Positions 28,802 through 41,252 of a stretch of 64,000 bases of DNA are shown here, one piece after another. How positions within the stretch are numbered: the first letter of the stretch is position 1; every line of letters starts with the position of its first letter. The translations under genes were made by a program, and so were the position numbers. Source of the stretch: Pseudoxanthomonas suwonensis. Lineage in GTDB: Bacteria; Pseudomonadota; Gammaproteobacteria; Xanthomonadales; Xanthomonadaceae. The notes beneath the pieces are model-generated. The model did not search any database, was not told where the DNA came from, and was given only the letters and a program-made list of their open reading frames with translations. Where the stretch lies: NCBI RefSeq assembly GCF_000972865.1, contig NZ_CP011144.1:2728001-2792000 (forward strand). Direction: 5' to 3'.

Positions 28802-29248
28802 GTGTTCCAGGGCGAGACCGCCATCACAGTGGACGACAAGGGACGCGTGGCCATTCCGACGGCCTACCGCGACCTGGTCGCGCGCGAGTGCGGCAACCGC
28901 CTGGTGATCGCCTACAACCCGTTCGAGGCCGGCTCGCTGTACCTGTACCCGTTCAAGGAGTGGGAGCGGGTGCGCGACCAGGTCAACGCGCTGCCCAAGA
29001 CCCGCGCCGCCCACCGCAGCCTGCAGCTGAAGCTGGTCGGCGCGGCGGTGCCGGTGGAGCTGGATGGCAACGGCCGCATCGGCATCCCGGCCAGCCACCG
29101 CAGCGCGGTGGGCATCGAGCGCAAGGCCGTGCTGCTGGGCATGGGCGAAAAGTTCGAGTTGTGGAGCGAGCAGGCGCATCACGCGCAGATCCAGCGGACG
29201 TTGTCCGACGAGGATCTGAGCGAGCACATGCTCGACCTGAAGTTGTGA
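28802..29248 (+). CDS. mraZ: Transcriptional regulator MraZ
   Basis: Represses the dcw operon and balances RsmH. The 148-residue product from GTG 28802 has two AbrB/SpoVT-like repeats, each with the DxxR signature (DDKGRVAIP near residue 11 and DGNGRIGIP near residue 83). Its TGA overlaps the rsmH ATG by one base (TGATG). The phased TGG operator lies in its leader. There is no strong Shine-Dalgarno besides a short purine tract. Confidence 0.97.
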   Translation: MFQGETAITVDDKGRVAIPTAYRDLVARECGNRLVIAYNPFEAGSLYLYPFKEWERVRDQVNALPKTRAAHRSLQLKLVGAAVPVELDGNGRIGIPASHRSAVGIERKAVLLGMGEKFELWSEQAHHAQIQRTLSDEDLSEHMLDLKL

Positions 29249-30243
29249 TGGCGGGGGACCGGATGCGCCCCACCGCGCAGCCCGGCCACCCCGCGGACCC
29301 GTCGGCGCCGGCGGCGCACCTGCCGGTGCTGTACGCGCAGGTCATGGACGGGCTGCGTGTGGTCGAGGACGGACGCTACCTGGACGGCACCTTCGGGCGC
29401 GGCGGGCATGCGCGCGGAGTGCTGGAAAAACTCGGCCCGGGAGGCCGGCTGCTGCTGATGGACAAGGACCCGGAAGCGATCGCGGAAGCCGAACGGAGTT
29501 TCGGCGGCGATGCGCGCGTGTCGATCCGTCGCGACAGCTTCGCCTCGCTCGGCGACTGGGAACAGGCCCGCGGCCTCGACGGGATCCTGTTCGACCTGGG
29601 CGTGTCCTCGCCGCAGCTGGACGTGGCCGCGCGCGGCTTCTCGTTCGGCAAGGACGGCCCGCTGGACATGCGCATGGATCCGGAGTCCGGCGAGAGCGCG
29701 GCGCAGTGGCTGGCGCGCGCCGATGATGCGGAGATCGCCGACGTGCTCTGGCGCTATGGCGAGGAACGGCAGAGCCGGCGCATCGCCCGAGCGATCGTCG
29801 CCCGCCGCGCGCAGCAGCCGCTGGCCCGCACCGCCGAACTGGCCGACCTGATCGGCTCGGTCGTCCCGCGCGGCAAGGACAAGAGCCATCCGGCCACGCG
29901 CAGCTTCCAGGCCATCCGCATCCACATCAACCGCGAGCTGGCCGACCTGGAGGCCGGGCTCGATGCGGCCCTGGCCGCGCTCAAGCCCGGCGGGCGGCTG
30001 GCGGTGATCAGCTTCCACTCGCTGGAAGACCGCATGGTCAAGCAGTTCATCGCCCGCCACGCCAAGGCGCCGCCGGCCAACCGCCGGCTGCCGCAGGCGC
30101 AGGCGTTCGTGCCGGTGCTGGCCGACGTGGGCGGCGGCGCGATCCGCGCCGAAGCGGACGAGCTGGCCGCCAACCCGCGCGCGCGCAGCGCGGTGCTGAG
30201 GGTGGCCGAGAAGCTGGACGCTGACGGGAGGCTCGCCGCATGA
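29248..30243 (+). CDS. rsmH: 16S rRNA (cytosine(1402)-N4)-methyltransferase
   Basis: Adds the N4-methyl group to C1402, the same nucleotide modified by RsmI encoded 2.3 kb upstream. The 331-residue product has [13 protein letters not shown], the SAM motif [42 protein letters not shown], and [12 protein letters not shown], all diagnostic. A second in-frame ATG at 29263 would remove five residues. It is translationally coupled to mraZ (TGATG) and to ftsL (ATGA). Confidence 0.97.
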   Translation: MAGDRMRPTAQPGHPADPSAPAAHLPVLYAQVMDGLRVVEDGRYLDGTFGRGGHARGVLEKLGPGGRLLLMDKDPEAIAEAERSFGGDARVSIRRDSFASLGDWEQARGLDGILFDLGVSSPQLDVAARGFSFGKDGPLDMRMDPESGESAAQWLARADDAEIADVLWRYGEERQSRRIARAIVARRAQQPLARTAELADLIGSVVPRGKDKSHPATRSFQAIRIHINRELADLEAGLDAALAALKPGGRLAVISFHSLEDRMVKQFIARHAKAPPANRRLPQAQAFVPVLADVGGGAIRAEADELAANPRARSAVLRVAEKLDADGRLAA

Positions 30244-30503
30244 GCCGCTTCCTGCTCGCCGTACTGCTGCTGGCCAACGTCGGCACCGCCATCGCCGTGG
30301 TCTACGAGCGCTACCGCCATCGCCAGCTGTTCGTCGAGCTGACCCGCCTGGAGCGCGAGCGCGACGAGCTCAACATCGAGTTCGGCCGCCTGCAGCTGGA
30401 GCAGGCCACCTGGGCGCAGGCCAACCGCATCGACCAGGTCGCGCGCCAGCGCCTGGGGATGAAGTTCCCCGAGGCCGAGGACATCGTGGTGGTGCGGCCA
30501 TGA
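30240..30503 (+). CDS. ftsL: Cell division protein FtsL
   Basis: Short bitopic division protein that forms the FtsQLB/FtsWI complex. The 87-residue product has one N-terminal membrane segment ([18 protein letters not shown]) followed by a coiled-coil ([20 protein letters not shown]) and a conserved end ([15 protein letters not shown]). Start and stop both overlap neighbours as ATGA. Size and position between rsmH and ftsI are decisive, since the sequence itself is poorly conserved. Confidence 0.95.
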   Translation: MSRFLLAVLLLANVGTAIAVVYERYRHRQLFVELTRLERERDELNIEFGRLQLEQATWAQANRIDQVARQRLGMKFPEAEDIVVVRP

Positions 30504-32317
30504 CCGGCCCGGCGCGCCCCAACCGCAACCGCAGCGCGTTCAACCTGCGCGGCCGCATGCTGCTGGTCGGCGTGGCCCTGGGCCTGTGCTCGGTGGCGCT
30601 GGTCGGGCGCGCGGCCTACGTGCAGCTGGTCAACGCCGACTTCTACCAGCGCCAGGGCGAGGCGCGGTTCGTGCGCGAGATCCCGATCCCGACCTCGCGC
30701 GGCATGATCACCGACCGCAACGGCGAGCCGGTGGCGGTGTCCACCCCGGTGGAATCGGTGTGGGGCAACCCGCAGGAACTGCTGCGCCATCCCGACCGCC
30801 TGCCGGAACTGGCGCGCGCGCTGGGCGTGCCGCTGGACCAGCTGACCACGCGCCTGTCGCAGCGCGCCGACAAGGAGTTCGTCTACCTCAAGCGCCGGAT
30901 CAACCCCGACCAGGCCAAGGCGATCCTCGCCCACAACGTGCCGGGCGTGTTCTCGCAGCGCGAGTTCCGCCGCTTCTACCCGCAGGGCGAGGCGATGGCA
31001 CACGTGCTGGGCTTCACCAACATCGACGACCGCGGCCAGGAGGGCCTGGAGCTGGCGTTCGACGAGTGGCTGCGCGGCAAGCCCGGCAGCAAGCGGGTGA
31101 TCCGCGACCGCCACGGCCGCATCGTCGAGAACATCGACCTGGTCCGCGCCGCCGAGCCGGGCAAGGACCTGACCCTGAGCATCGACCGCCGGATCCAGTT
31201 CCTGGCCTACCGCGAACTGCGCAACGCGCTGACCGCGCACAAGGCCAGCAGCGGTTCGGTGGTGGTGCTGGACGTGGCCACCGGCGAAGTGCTGGCCATG
31301 GTCAACCTGCCCAGCTACAACCCCAACGCGGTCACCGGCACGGCCCAGGACACCCAGCGCAACCGCGCGGTGACCGACCTAGTCGAGCCGGGCTCGACGA
31401 TGAAGCCGATCACCGTGGCCGCCGCGCTCAACGCCGGCAAGATCACCGCGGCCACGCGCTTCGACACCAATCCCGGCACCATGGCGCTGGGCCGCTATAC
31501 GATCCGCGACCACCACAACTACGGCGTGCTGGACGTCACCGGCATCGTCACCAAGAGCTCGAACCTGGGCGCGGTGAAGCTGGCCGAGCCGCTGCCGAAC
31601 CAGTACTTCTACGACTTCATCCGTGGCTTCGGCTACGGCAGCGCGCCGCAGAGCGGCTTCCCCGGCGAGGCCGCCGGCGTGCTGATGCCGCCGGCGCGCT
31701 GGAACGGCCTGACCAAGTCGACCATGGCCTACGGCTATGGCCTGTCGGCCACGCCGCTGCAGATCGCGCAGGCCTACGCGGCGCTGGGCAACCACGGCCG
31801 GGTCATCGCCCCGACCTTCGTCAAGGGCCAGATCAACGAACCGCGCCAGGCGGTGGCCCCGGAGATCGCCGACCAGGTGCTGGCGATGATGCAGACCGTG
31901 ACCGAACCCGGCGGCACCGCGAAACAGGCCGCGATCCTCGGCTACCACGTGGCCGGCAAGACCGGCACCGCGCGCCAGGCGTCGGGCGGCGGCTACGCGC
32001 GCCGCTACACCACCACCTTCGCCGGGCTGGTGCCGTCGACCCATCCGCGTTTCGCCACCGTGGTGGTGATCAACGACCCGCAGGCCGGCTCCTACTTCGC
32101 CGGCCTGGTGTCGGCGCCGGTGTTCCGTAGCGTGATGGAGGACGCGCTGCGGCTGATGGACGTGCCGCCGGATGACATCGAGACCTGGCTGGCGGCGCAG
32201 GCCAGGGGCGAGGCCCGGCGCCAGGCGGCGCTGCCGAAGTTGCCGGTCGCGCTCGACGAGACCTACGACGACCTGACCATCCCGCCGGCCATGGCCGAGG
32301 GCGGAGGCGACCGATGA
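30500..32317 (+). CDS. ftsI: Peptidoglycan transpeptidase FtsI (PBP3)
   Basis: Septal class B penicillin-binding protein that cross-links peptidoglycan with FtsW. The 605-residue product has a cytoplasmic tail, one membrane segment ([20 protein letters not shown]), a PBP dimerisation domain and the transpeptidase domain with the three active-site motifs: S299-T-M-K302, SSN, and KTGTA. The C-terminal tail is longer than in E. coli ([15 protein letters not shown]...). Overlaps ftsL and murE by four bases each. Confidence 0.97.
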   Translation: MTGPARPNRNRSAFNLRGRMLLVGVALGLCSVALVGRAAYVQLVNADFYQRQGEARFVREIPIPTSRGMITDRNGEPVAVSTPVESVWGNPQELLRHPDRLPELARALGVPLDQLTTRLSQRADKEFVYLKRRINPDQAKAILAHNVPGVFSQREFRRFYPQGEAMAHVLGFTNIDDRGQEGLELAFDEWLRGKPGSKRVIRDRHGRIVENIDLVRAAEPGKDLTLSIDRRIQFLAYRELRNALTAHKASSGSVVVLDVATGEVLAMVNLPSYNPNAVTGTAQDTQRNRAVTDLVEPGSTMKPITVAAALNAGKITAATRFDTNPGTMALGRYTIRDHHNYGVLDVTGIVTKSSNLGAVKLAEPLPNQYFYDFIRGFGYGSAPQSGFPGEAAGVLMPPARWNGLTKSTMAYGYGLSATPLQIAQAYAALGNHGRVIAPTFVKGQINEPRQAVAPEIADQVLAMMQTVTEPGGTAKQAAILGYHVAGKTGTARQASGGGYARRYTTTFAGLVPSTHPRFATVVVINDPQAGSYFAGLVSAPVFRSVMEDALRLMDVPPDDIETWLAAQARGEARRQAALPKLPVALDETYDDLTIPPAMAEGGGDR

Positions 32318-33840
32318 CGGGCCGCACGATGCCGCTCTCGCGCCTGCTCCCCGACGTCGCGCTACCGCGCGACATCGACGTTTCCGGGCTGGTGATGGAC
32401 AGCCGCGAACTCCAGCGCGGCGACGCCTTCGTCGCCATCGCCGGCTTCGGCACCCACGGCCTGGCCTTCGCCCGCCAGGCCGAAGCGGCCGGCGCCTCGG
32501 CGATCCTGTTCGAACCGCCGGCGCCGGACGAGTACCCCGCGCCGGACGGCGCCATCGCCGTGCCCGGCCTGCGCTCGCGGCTGGGCGCGATGGGCGACCT
32601 GTTCCACCGCCACCCGTCGCACGCGATGACGATGGTCGGGGTCACCGGCACCAACGGCAAGACCTCCACCGTGCAGCTGCTGGCCCAGGCCTGGCACCTG
32701 CAGGGCCTGCGCAGCGGCAGCGTCGGCACGCTCGGCGCCGGCGCCTACGGCCAGGTCCAGCCGACCGGCTTCACCACGCCGCTGGTGCTGCGCATGCATG
32801 CACTGCTGGGCGAGCTGCGCGACGACGGCGTGCAGGCGGTGGCGATGGAGGTGAGTTCGCACGCGCTGGACCAGGGCCGCGTCGACGGCGTGCACTACGA
32901 CGTGGCCGTGTTCACCAACCTCACCCGCGACCACCTCGACTACCACGGCGACATGGCTAGCTACGGCGCGGCCAAAGCGCGCCTGTTCGGCCGCGCCGGG
33001 CTGAAGGCGGCGGTGCTCAACCTGGACGACGCCTTTGGCCGCACGCTGAGCCACAGCCTGCCCGGGGACGTGCGCGCGTTCGGGGTCAGCTCGCGCGGCC
33101 AGGCCGACGCGGCGCTGCGCGCCGAGTCGCTGCAGTTCGACAACCGCGGGCTGGCGTTCGACCTGGTCGCGGGAGACGCCGCCTATCCGGTGCGCTCGCC
33201 GCTGCTGGGCCGCTTCAACGTCGACAACCTGATGGCGGTGGCAGGCGTGCTGTACGCCCTGGGCGAGGCGCCCTCGGCGATCGCCGCGATCCTGTCGCGG
33301 CTGCAGCCGGTGGCCGGGCGCATGAACCGGCTCGGCGGCGACGGCGCGCAGCCGCTGGTGGTGGTCGACTACGCGCATACCCCCGACGCCCTGGCCCAGG
33401 CCCTGACCAGCCTGCGCGCGCACGCGGCGGCCAGGCTGGTCTGCGTGTTCGGCTGCGGCGGCGAGCGCGACCGCGGCAAGCGCCCGCAGATGGCGCAGAT
33501 CGCCGAGGCCGAGGCCGACCTGGTGATCGTCACCGACGACAACCCGCGCGGCGAGGACGGCGACGCCATCGTCGCCGACATCGTCGCCGGCTTCGCCGCG
33601 CCGCAGGCGATCACCGTCGAGCGCGACCGCGCCGCGGCCATCGCCCGCGCCATCGGCCAGGCCGGCGCGGACGACATCGTGCTGGTCGCCGGCAAGGGCC
33701 ACGAGCCCTACCAGGAGGTGGCCGGCGTGCGCCACCCGTTCGACGACACCGAGGTCGCGCGTCGCGCACTGGAGGCCCGCGGCACGCCGTGCACGGATGC
33801 ACAAGTGGTGCGGCCGCAGGATGCGGAGGAGCAACCATGA
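32314..33840 (+). CDS. murE: UDP-MurNAc-tripeptide synthetase MurE (meso-DAP type)
   Basis: Adds meso-diaminopimelate to UDP-MurNAc-L-Ala-D-Glu. The 508-residue product has the ATP loop [23 protein letters not shown], and a carbamylated-lysine-region [21 protein letters not shown] near the C-terminus is the DNPR motif that selects meso-DAP over lysine, so the organism has DAP-type peptidoglycan. A second ATG (MPLSRLL) 15 bases in is possible. Coupled to ftsI and murF by ATGA overlaps. Confidence 0.97.
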   Translation: MTGRTMPLSRLLPDVALPRDIDVSGLVMDSRELQRGDAFVAIAGFGTHGLAFARQAEAAGASAILFEPPAPDEYPAPDGAIAVPGLRSRLGAMGDLFHRHPSHAMTMVGVTGTNGKTSTVQLLAQAWHLQGLRSGSVGTLGAGAYGQVQPTGFTTPLVLRMHALLGELRDDGVQAVAMEVSSHALDQGRVDGVHYDVAVFTNLTRDHLDYHGDMASYGAAKARLFGRAGLKAAVLNLDDAFGRTLSHSLPGDVRAFGVSSRGQADAALRAESLQFDNRGLAFDLVAGDAAYPVRSPLLGRFNVDNLMAVAGVLYALGEAPSAIAAILSRLQPVAGRMNRLGGDGAQPLVVVDYAHTPDALAQALTSLRAHAAARLVCVFGCGGERDRGKRPQMAQIAEAEADLVIVTDDNPRGEDGDAIVADIVAGFAAPQAITVERDRAAAIARAIGQAGADDIVLVAGKGHEPYQEVAGVRHPFDDTEVARRALEARGTPCTDAQVVRPQDAEEQP

Positions 33841-35252
33841 ACCGGCTTCCGCTGTCGCTGATCGCGCACTGGGCCGGCGGCGAACTGCACGGCGACGACA
33901 CCGTGATCGAGGCGGTGAGCCACGACACCCGCCAGCTCGGCCCGGGCAGCCTGTACGTGGCCCTGCGCGGCGAGCGCTACGACGGCCACGACTTCGCCAC
34001 CGACGCGGCCATGCGCGGTGCGGCCGCGCTGCTGGTCGAGCACCTGCTGGACGTGGCCCTGCCGCAGGTCGTGGTCGAGGATGGCGAGCGTGCGCTGGCG
34101 CGGATCGCGTCCGGCATCCAGCGCGACCGCCGGGCGAAGGTGGTGGCGATCACCGGCAGCAACGGCAAGACCAGCGTGAAGACGCTGGCGCTGGCGATCC
34201 TGCAGCGCGCCGGCCAGGCCTACGCCAACCCGGGCAACCGCAACAACGAGATCGGCCTGCCGCTGGCGGTGATCGACGCGCCCGAAGATGCCGACTTCGC
34301 CATCTACGAGATGGGCGCCGGCAAGCCCGGCGACATCGCCTACCTGACCGCGATCGCGGTGCCGGACGTGGCCCTGGTCAACAACATCGCCGCCGCGCAC
34401 CTGGAGCGCATGGGCAGCCTGCTGGGCGTGGCCCAGACCAAGGGCGCTATCTACGCTGCGCTGGGCGACGGCGGGGTGGCGGTGGTCAACGCCGATGACG
34501 CCTTCGGCACCTGGTTCGAGCAGCAGGTGATCCGCGCCGCCGACAGTGGCCGGCGCGTGCTGCGCTTCGGCCTGGAGGCCAGCGCCGAGGTCACCGCGCG
34601 CGACATCCGTGCCGGCGGCGAGGGCAGCCGCTTCGTGCTGGTCACTCCTGCCGGCGAGGCCGAGGTGTCGCTGCCGCTGCCGGGCCTGCACAACGTGCGC
34701 AACGCGCTGGCCGCCGCCGCGATCGCACTGGCCTGCGAGGTGCCGCTGGCGGACATCGCCGCTGGCCTGGCCGAGGCGCGGCCGGTGCCGGGGCGGCAGG
34801 TGGCGCATGCGCTGCCGAGCGGCGCGCTTCTCATCGACGACAGCTACAACGCCAATCCCGGTTCGCTGGCCGTGGCGATCGACGCGCTGGCCGCCTCCGG
34901 CGACGAGGCCTGGCTGGTGCTGGGCGACATGCGCGAGCTGGGCCCGGAGGCCGAGACGCTGCACGCCGACGCCGGCGTGCGGGCGCGCGAGGCGCGCATC
35001 GCCCGCCTGTATGCGCTGGGCCCGCTCAGTGCCGCGGCCGCGCGCACCTTCGGCGACGGCGGCCGCCACTTCGACAGCCACGAAGCGCTGGCCACCGCGC
35101 TGCGCGCCGACCTGCGCGCGCGTGCGCCGGTGTCGGTGGCCGGGACGGCGGGGCACGCACTGCGGGTGCTGGTGAAAGGATCGCGCGGCAGCGCGATGGA
35201 CCGGATCGTGACCGCGCTGCTGGCGCAGGGGGATGCCACCGATGTTGCTTGA
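33837..35252 (+). CDS. murF: UDP-MurNAc-tripeptide-D-Ala-D-Ala ligase MurF
   Basis: Completes the pentapeptide by adding D-Ala-D-Ala. The 471-residue product begins [21 protein letters not shown] and carries [11 protein letters not shown] (ATP loop), [13 protein letters not shown] and [28 protein letters not shown] and [10 protein letters not shown], typical MurF signatures. The ATG overlaps murE (ATGA), and the 3' end overlaps mraY by 11 bases, counting from the mraY ATG at 35242. Confidence 0.97.
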   Translation: MNRLPLSLIAHWAGGELHGDDTVIEAVSHDTRQLGPGSLYVALRGERYDGHDFATDAAMRGAAALLVEHLLDVALPQVVVEDGERALARIASGIQRDRRAKVVAITGSNGKTSVKTLALAILQRAGQAYANPGNRNNEIGLPLAVIDAPEDADFAIYEMGAGKPGDIAYLTAIAVPDVALVNNIAAAHLERMGSLLGVAQTKGAIYAALGDGGVAVVNADDAFGTWFEQQVIRAADSGRRVLRFGLEASAEVTARDIRAGGEGSRFVLVTPAGEAEVSLPLPGLHNVRNALAAAAIALACEVPLADIAAGLAEARPVPGRQVAHALPSGALLIDDSYNANPGSLAVAIDALAASGDEAWLVLGDMRELGPEAETLHADAGVRAREARIARLYALGPLSAAAARTFGDGGRHFDSHEALATALRADLRARAPVSVAGTAGHALRVLVKGSRGSAMDRIVTALLAQGDATDVA

Positions 35253-36327
35253 ACTGGCGCGCTGGCTGCAGGGGCTGGAGAACTTCTTCGGCCTGTTCGG
35301 CTACCTGACCTTCCGCGGCATCCTCGCCGCGCTGACGGCGCTGTTCCTGTCGCTGTGGTGGGGCCCGGCGGTGATCCGCCGCCTCGGCCAGCTCAAGGGC
35401 GGCCAGCCGATCCGCAAGGACGGCCCGCAGTCGCACTTCTCCAAGGCCGGCACCCCGACCATGGGCGGGGCGTTGATCCTGATCACGGTGCTGGCCTCGG
35501 TGCTGCTGTGGGGCGACCTGCGTAACAAGTACGTGTGGACGGTGCTGCTGGTGATGGTGGCGTTCGGCGCGATCGGCTGGTACGACGACTGGATCAAGAT
35601 CGTCAAGCGCGACCCCAACGGCCTGAAGTCGCGCTGGAAGTACCTGCTGCAGTCGATCTTCGGCCTGGCCGCCGGCCTGTACCTGTACCTGTACGCCGAC
35701 GTGCCGGCGGCCACGACTTTCTACGTGCCGTTCTTCAAGTCGGTCGCCCTGCCGCTGGCCGGGATCGGTTTCGTGGCCATCGCCTACTTCTGGATCGTCG
35801 GCTTCTCCAACGCGGTCAACCTGACCGACGGCCTGGACGGCCTGGCGATCATGCCGACCGTGCTGGTGGCCTGCGCGCTGGGCGTGTTCGCCTACGCCTC
35901 GGGCAACGCGGTGTTCTCCAACTACCTGCAGATCCCGCCGGTGCCCGGCGCCGGCGAGCTGATCATCATCTGCGCGGCGATCGCCGGCGCCGGCCTGGGC
36001 TTCCTGTGGTTCAACACCTACCCGGCGATGGTGTTCATGGGCGACATCGGCGCGCTGGCGCTGGGCGCGGTGCTGGGCACGATCGCGGTGATCGTGCGCC
36101 AGGAACTGGTGCTGGTGGTCATGGGCGGCATCTTCGTGATCGAGACCCTGTCGGTGATGATCCAGGTAGCCTCGTTCAAGCTCACCGGCAAGCGCGTGTT
36201 CCGGATGGCGCCGATCCACCACCACTTCGAGCTGAAGGGCTGGCCGGAGCCGCGGGTGATCGTCCGCTTCTGGATCATCTCGGTGATCCTGGTGCTGGTC
36301 GGCCTGGCCACGTTGAAGGTGCGCTGA
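35242..36327 (+). CDS. mraY: Phospho-MurNAc-pentapeptide translocase MraY
   Basis: Integral membrane enzyme that makes lipid I from undecaprenyl phosphate. From ATG 35242 the product has 361 residues, as in E. coli (360), which favours this start over the ATG at 35233. About ten membrane helices are visible. Active-site motifs: [17 protein letters not shown], and [19 protein letters not shown] near the N-terminus is also canonical. murD, which follows mraY in enterobacteria, is missing; ftsW starts at the stop (TGATG). Confidence 0.97.
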   Translation: MLLELARWLQGLENFFGLFGYLTFRGILAALTALFLSLWWGPAVIRRLGQLKGGQPIRKDGPQSHFSKAGTPTMGGALILITVLASVLLWGDLRNKYVWTVLLVMVAFGAIGWYDDWIKIVKRDPNGLKSRWKYLLQSIFGLAAGLYLYLYADVPAATTFYVPFFKSVALPLAGIGFVAIAYFWIVGFSNAVNLTDGLDGLAIMPTVLVACALGVFAYASGNAVFSNYLQIPPVPGAGELIIICAAIAGAGLGFLWFNTYPAMVFMGDIGALALGAVLGTIAVIVRQELVLVVMGGIFVIETLSVMIQVASFKLTGKRVFRMAPIHHHFELKGWPEPRVIVRFWIISVILVLVGLATLKVR

Positions 36328-37709
36328 TGAACGACCTCTCGCGCCAGGCGACCCGGCTGGAGGCCATCGGCGGCCGCTACGACCCGTGGCTGACCGGCGC
36401 CGCGCTGGCGCTGGCCTGCCTGGGCGTGGTCATGGTCGGCTCGGCCTCGGTGGCGATCGGCGAGAACCTGGGCGTGGGCCCGTTCCACTACCTGGTGCGG
36501 CACGTGCTGTTCCTCGGCGTGGGCATCGTCCTGGCCGTGGTGGTGATGCGCACCGAGCTCAAGACGGTGGAGAAGTACAACCAGCTGCTGCTGCTGGGCT
36601 GCTTCGTCCTGCTGCTGCTGCCGTGGCTGCCGGGCCTGGGCGTGAGCGTCAATGGCGCACGCCGCTGGATCAACCTGGGCCTGTCGCGCTTCCAGGTGGT
36701 GGAGGCGGTGAAGGTGATCTACATCGTGTGGCTGGCCAGCTACCTGGTCCGCTTCCGCGACGACGTCACCGCCACCTGGGTGGCGATGCTCAAGCCGCTG
36801 GGCGTGGCGGTGCTGCTGGTGGGCATGCTGCTGGCGCAGCCCGACTTCGGCTCGGCCACGCTGCTGCTGGCGATCACCGCCGGCATGCTGGTGCTGGGCG
36901 GGGTCAACCTGCCGCGGATGTCGCTGCCGATCGTGGTCGGCCTGCCGGCGCTGGCGGCGCTGGCGATCTTCGAGCCGTACCGGATGCGCCGCATCACCTC
37001 GTTCCTGGACCCGTGGGCCGACCAGCTCGGCTCCGGCTACCAGCTCAGCAACGCGCTGATGGCGGTCGGCCGCGGCGAATGGTTCGGGGTGGGCCTGGGC
37101 GCGTCGGTGCAGAAGCTCAACTACCTGCCCGAGGCGCACACCGACTTCATCTTCTCGGTGATCGCCGAAGAGCTGGGTTTCGTCGGCGTATGCATGGTGA
37201 TCGGCCTGTACGCGCTCCTGGTCGGCCGCGCGCTGTACCTGGGCCTGAAGTGCGTGGAGATGCGCCGCCACTTCCCCGGCTACATCGCCTTCGGCGTGGC
37301 GCTGTGGATCGGCATGCAGAGCTTCGTCTCGATCGGCGTGAACCTGGGCATGCTGCCGACCAAGGGCCTGACCCTGCCGCTGGTGTCCTCCGGCGGTTCC
37401 AGCGTGATGATGACCTGCGTGGCGATCGGCCTGCTGCTGCGCGTGTCCTACGAGCTGGAGCGCGCCGAGCGCCAGCGCGCGGTTCGCCAGGAAGCGGCAC
37501 CGGCAGCCGCGCCGGCCGCCGATGCCGGGGCCACCAGCGCACCGCCGGCGCGCAACGCGCCGCGTCCGGCCAAGGCGCCCGTGAGTGCCCAGGCAAGCGC
37601 TCCGGCGGGCAATCCGGTGAGCGCGGCCGCGAACGTGCATGGCGCAGCGATCGGCCTGCGCGGCCGCGGCACCTCGCGGATCGAGCCCACGTTCGGAGGT
37701 TTCGCATGA
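36327..37709 (+). CDS. ftsW: Peptidoglycan glycosyltransferase FtsW
   Basis: SEDS-family polymerase that builds septal glycan from lipid II with FtsI. The 460-residue product has about ten membrane segments and SEDS signatures [38 protein letters not shown] and [28 protein letters not shown]. The ~60-residue Ala/Pro-rich cytoplasmic tail is longer than usual. It starts one base before the end of mraY and overlaps murG by ATGA. Confidence 0.97.
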   Translation: MNDLSRQATRLEAIGGRYDPWLTGAALALACLGVVMVGSASVAIGENLGVGPFHYLVRHVLFLGVGIVLAVVVMRTELKTVEKYNQLLLLGCFVLLLLPWLPGLGVSVNGARRWINLGLSRFQVVEAVKVIYIVWLASYLVRFRDDVTATWVAMLKPLGVAVLLVGMLLAQPDFGSATLLLAITAGMLVLGGVNLPRMSLPIVVGLPALAALAIFEPYRMRRITSFLDPWADQLGSGYQLSNALMAVGRGEWFGVGLGASVQKLNYLPEAHTDFIFSVIAEELGFVGVCMVIGLYALLVGRALYLGLKCVEMRRHFPGYIAFGVALWIGMQSFVSIGVNLGMLPTKGLTLPLVSSGGSSVMMTCVAIGLLLRVSYELERAERQRAVRQEAAPAAAPAADAGATSAPPARNAPRPAKAPVSAQASAPAGNPVSAAANVHGAAIGLRGRGTSRIEPTFGGFA

Positions 37710-38818
37710 ATGCGTCCACGCATTCACGCGAAACCGACCGGCCGGTGATGGTGATGGCCGGCGGCACGGGCGGCCACATCTTCCCGGCGCTGGCGGTGGC
37801 GCAGGTATTGCGCGGCCGCGGCGTGCCGGTGGTGTGGCTGGGTGCGGCCGGGGCGATGGAAACGCGGCTGGTGCCGCAGCACGGCATCGAGATTGACACC
37901 CTGCCGGTGGCCGGGGTGCGCGGCAAGGGCAAGCTGACCCTGCTGGGCGCGCCGTTCAAGCTGCTCAAGGCGGTCAACGCCGCGCGCGCGGTGCTGCGCC
38001 GGCGGCGGCCGCGCGCGGTGGTCGGCTTCGGCGGCTTCGCCTCCGGTCCCGGTGGCCTGGCCGCGTGGCTGTCCGGCCTGCCGCTGCTGGTGCACGAGCA
38101 GAACCGCGAGCCCGGCATGACCAACCGGGTGCTGGCGAAGATCGCGCGGCGCACGCTCAGCGGATTCCCGGGCAGCTTCGCCCGCGAGGAAGTGGCCGGC
38201 AATCCGGTGCGCGAGGCGATCGCCGCGCTGCCGCCGCCGGAGCAGCGCCTGGCCGGCCGCGAAGGGCCGCTGCGCCTGCTGGTGCTGGGCGGCAGCCAGG
38301 GCGCGCGCGTGCTCAACGATGCGCTGCCCGTGGCGCTGGCCGCGCTCGGCTCAGTGGCGGTCGAGGTGCTCCACCAGTGCGGCGAGAAGCTGCGCGCCGA
38401 GGCCGAGCGCGCCTACGCCGAAGCCGGCGTGCCGGCGCGGGTGGAGGCTTTCATCGACGACATGGCCGCCGCCTACGCCTGGGCGGACCTGGTGGTATGC
38501 CGCGCCGGCGCCTCGACCCTGGCCGAACTGTGCGCGGCCGGCGTCGGCAGCGTGCTGGTGCCGTTCGCCGCCGCGGTCGACGACCACCAGACCCGCAACG
38601 CCGACTACCTGGTCGAGCACGGCGCGGCCGTGCTGCTCAAGCAGGACCCGCAGCTGGCCGCGCGCCTGCAGCCGCTGCTGCTCGCGCTGGCCGCCGACCC
38701 GGCGCGCCGGCTGGCGATGGCCCGCGCCGCGCGCGCGCTGGCCCGGCCCGACGCGGCCGAGCGCATCGCCGCGATCGTCCTCGAAGAATCCATTCAATCT
38801 CCTGGAGTTTCCGCATGA
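37706..38818 (+). CDS. murG: Lipid II synthase MurG
   Basis: Membrane-associated glycosyltransferase that adds GlcNAc to lipid I. The 370-residue product shows [15 protein letters not shown] near the N-terminus (donor loop 1), [43 protein letters not shown] and [16 protein letters not shown], all MurG hallmarks. Start overlaps ftsW and end overlaps murC, each by four bases. Confidence 0.97.
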   Translation: MNASTHSRETDRPVMVMAGGTGGHIFPALAVAQVLRGRGVPVVWLGAAGAMETRLVPQHGIEIDTLPVAGVRGKGKLTLLGAPFKLLKAVNAARAVLRRRRPRAVVGFGGFASGPGGLAAWLSGLPLLVHEQNREPGMTNRVLAKIARRTLSGFPGSFAREEVAGNPVREAIAALPPPEQRLAGREGPLRLLVLGGSQGARVLNDALPVALAALGSVAVEVLHQCGEKLRAEAERAYAEAGVPARVEAFIDDMAAAYAWADLVVCRAGASTLAELCAAGVGSVLVPFAAAVDDHQTRNADYLVEHGAAVLLKQDPQLAARLQPLLLALAADPARRLAMARAARALARPDAAERIAAIVLEESIQSPGVSA

Positions 38819-40251
38819 TCCGCCGCCTGCACGACACCGACGACCTGGTACGCGCCTTCCCCCGCGTGCACTTCGTCGGCATTGGCGGCACCGGCATGAG
38901 CGGCATCGCCGAGGTGATGCTCACCCTCGGCTATGAAGTGTCCGGCTCGGATACCGCCGACAATGCTGCCACCCGCCGCCTGGCGCGGCTGGGCGCGCGC
39001 ATCGTCCGCGGCCACTCGGCGGCCAACGTGCTCGGCACCGACTGCGTGGTGGTGTCCAGCGCGATCCGCGAGGACAACCCCGAGCTGATGGAGGCGCGCA
39101 GCCAGCGCATCCCGATCGTGCCGCGCGCGGCGATGCTGGCCGAGCTGATGCGCTTCCGCCGCGGGATAGCGGTGGCCGGCACCCACGGCAAGACCACCAC
39201 CACCAGCCTGGCCGCGGCGGTGCTCAGCGAGGGTGGGCTGGATCCGACCTTCGTCATCGGCGGCCAGCTGCTGGCTGCCGGCGCCAACGCCAAGCTCGGC
39301 GGCGGCCAGTGGCTGGTGGCCGAGGCCGACGAGAGCGACGGCAGCTTCCTGCGCCTGAGCCCGCTGATCGCGGTCATCACCAATATCGACTCCGACCACC
39401 TGGAGAACTACGGCAACGATTTCGCCCGCCTGCAGTCGGCCTTCGCCGAGTTCCTGCAGCGCCTGCCGTTCTACGGCCTGGCGGTGCTGTGCATCGACGA
39501 CCCGGAAGTCGCCGCGCTGGCCGCGCACACCCCGCGCCACGTGATGACCTACGGCACCGCCGAGAACGCCGACGTGCGCGCCGACGACGTCGTCCAGGAC
39601 GGCCCGCGCATGCGCTTCACCCTGCGCCTGCCCGAGGGCGCGACCGTGCCGGTGACCCTGGCCCTGCCGGGCCGGCACAACGTGCTCAACGCGCTGGCCG
39701 CCGCCGCGGTGGCCTGGCAATTGGGCGTATCGCCGCAGAACATCGCCGCGGCGCTGGAGAAGTTCGCCGGCATCGGCCGCCGCTTCAACGACCTGGGCGA
39801 GGTCGCCACCGCCGCCGGCGCGAAGGTGCGGGTGGTCGACGACTACGGCCACCACCCGAAGGAACTGGCGGCAGTGTTCGCCGCCGCGCGCGGCGGCTGG
39901 CCCGACCGGCGCCTGGTGGTGGCGTTCCAGCCGCACCGCTACAGCCGCACCCGCGACCAGTTCGACGCCTTCGCCGCGGTGCTGTCGGAGGCCGACGCGC
40001 TGGTGCTCAGCGAGGTCTACCCGGCCGGCGAGGCGCCAATCCCCGGTGCCGACGCGCGCGCGCTGGCCCGCGCGATCCGCGCCCGCGGCCGCAGCGAGCC
40101 GGTGGTGGTGGGACAGGTCGCCGACCTGGTCCACGTGCTGCCCGACGTGCTGCACGACGGCGACCTGCTGCTGATGATGGGCGCCGGCGACATCGGCTAC
40201 GTCGCCCACCAGATCGCCACCGACGGTTTCGCCAGCGGGGCGCAGGCATGA
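38815..40251 (+). CDS. murC: UDP-MurNAc-L-alanine ligase MurC
   Basis: Adds L-Ala to UDP-MurNAc, the first peptide ligation. The 478-residue product starts [34 protein letters not shown] and has the ATP loop [29 protein letters not shown] and [14 protein letters not shown] lies before the ATG within murG. Overlaps ddl by ATGA. Confidence 0.97.
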   Translation: MIRRLHDTDDLVRAFPRVHFVGIGGTGMSGIAEVMLTLGYEVSGSDTADNAATRRLARLGARIVRGHSAANVLGTDCVVVSSAIREDNPELMEARSQRIPIVPRAAMLAELMRFRRGIAVAGTHGKTTTTSLAAAVLSEGGLDPTFVIGGQLLAAGANAKLGGGQWLVAEADESDGSFLRLSPLIAVITNIDSDHLENYGNDFARLQSAFAEFLQRLPFYGLAVLCIDDPEVAALAAHTPRHVMTYGTAENADVRADDVVQDGPRMRFTLRLPEGATVPVTLALPGRHNVLNALAAAAVAWQLGVSPQNIAAALEKFAGIGRRFNDLGEVATAAGAKVRVVDDYGHHPKELAAVFAAARGGWPDRRLVVAFQPHRYSRTRDQFDAFAAVLSEADALVLSEVYPAGEAPIPGADARALARAIRARGRSEPVVVGQVADLVHVLPDVLHDGDLLLMMGAGDIGYVAHQIATDGFASGAQA

Positions 40252-41252
40252 GCCTGGCCGCGCTGCCGCCGCCGCGCTTCACCGACCCGACCGTGTTCGG
40301 CCGGGTCGCGGTGCTGCTCGGCGGCACCAGTTCCGAGCGCGAGGTCTCGCTGGACTCGGGCCGCAACGTGCTCGAGGCGCTGCGCGCGCATGGCGTGGAC
40401 GCGCATCCGGTCGACGGGATCCCGGCGCTGGCCGCCGCGCTGCTCGAGAACAAGTACGACCGCGTGTTCAACATCCTCCACGGCCAGCGCGGCGGCGGCG
40501 AGGACGGCGTGGTCCAGGGCCTGATGGAGGCGCTGGGCGTGCCGTACACCGGTTCGGGCGTGCTCGGCTCGGCGCTGGCGATGGACAAGATCCGGACCAA
40601 GCAGGTGTGGCTGTCGCTGAGCCTGCCGACGCCGCGCTACGCGCGCCTGGAGCGCGGCGCGGACGCGGCGGCGCTGCGCGCGGCCGCGCGCGGCCTGGGC
40701 CTGCCGGTGATCGTCAAGCCGGCCTCGGAAGGTTCCAGCGTCGGCGTATCGCGGGTGCTGGCCGAGGCCGACCTCGAAGGCGCGGTGGAACTGGCCGCGC
40801 GCTATCCCGGCGAACTGCTGATGGAGCAGATGGTGGTCGGCGACGAACTGACCGTCGGCATCCTCGGCGACGTGGCGCTGCCGTCGATCCGGATCGTGCC
40901 CAAGGGCGAGTGGTACGACTACGACGCCAAGTACATCGCCGAGGACACCCAGTACCTGTGCCCCGGCATGGAGGGCGAGGACGAAGCCCGGCTCGGCGAG
41001 CTGGCGCTGGCCGCGTTCCGCGCCGCCGGCTGCAGCGGCTGGGGCCGGGTGGACGTGATGCGCTCGCGCGTCACCGGCGCGCCCTACCTGCTCGAGGTGA
41101 ACACCGCGCCGGGCATGACCAGCCACTCGCTGGTGCCCAAGGCCGCCGCCCAGCTCGGCATCGGGTTCGAAGAACTGTGCTGGCGGATCCTGGAAGGCAC
41201 GGTCGGCGAACACTCCCTGCCGCAGGACGATGACGGAGGTGCCGCCGCGTGA
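40248..41252 (+). CDS. ddlB: D-alanine-D-alanine ligase
   Basis: ATP-grasp enzyme that makes D-Ala-D-Ala for MurF. The 334-residue product has [65 protein letters not shown] and a C-terminal [19 protein letters not shown], the metal-binding and phosphate-stacking region. Length is slightly above the E. coli DdlB (306) because of N- and C-terminal extensions. Stop overlaps ftsQ as GTGA. Confidence 0.97.
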   Translation: MSLAALPPPRFTDPTVFGRVAVLLGGTSSEREVSLDSGRNVLEALRAHGVDAHPVDGIPALAAALLENKYDRVFNILHGQRGGGEDGVVQGLMEALGVPYTGSGVLGSALAMDKIRTKQVWLSLSLPTPRYARLERGADAAALRAAARGLGLPVIVKPASEGSSVGVSRVLAEADLEGAVELAARYPGELLMEQMVVGDELTVGILGDVALPSIRIVPKGEWYDYDAKYIAEDTQYLCPGMEGEDEARLGELALAAFRAAGCSGWGRVDVMRSRVTGAPYLLEVNTAPGMTSHSLVPKAAAQLGIGFEELCWRILEGTVGEHSLPQDDDGGAAA

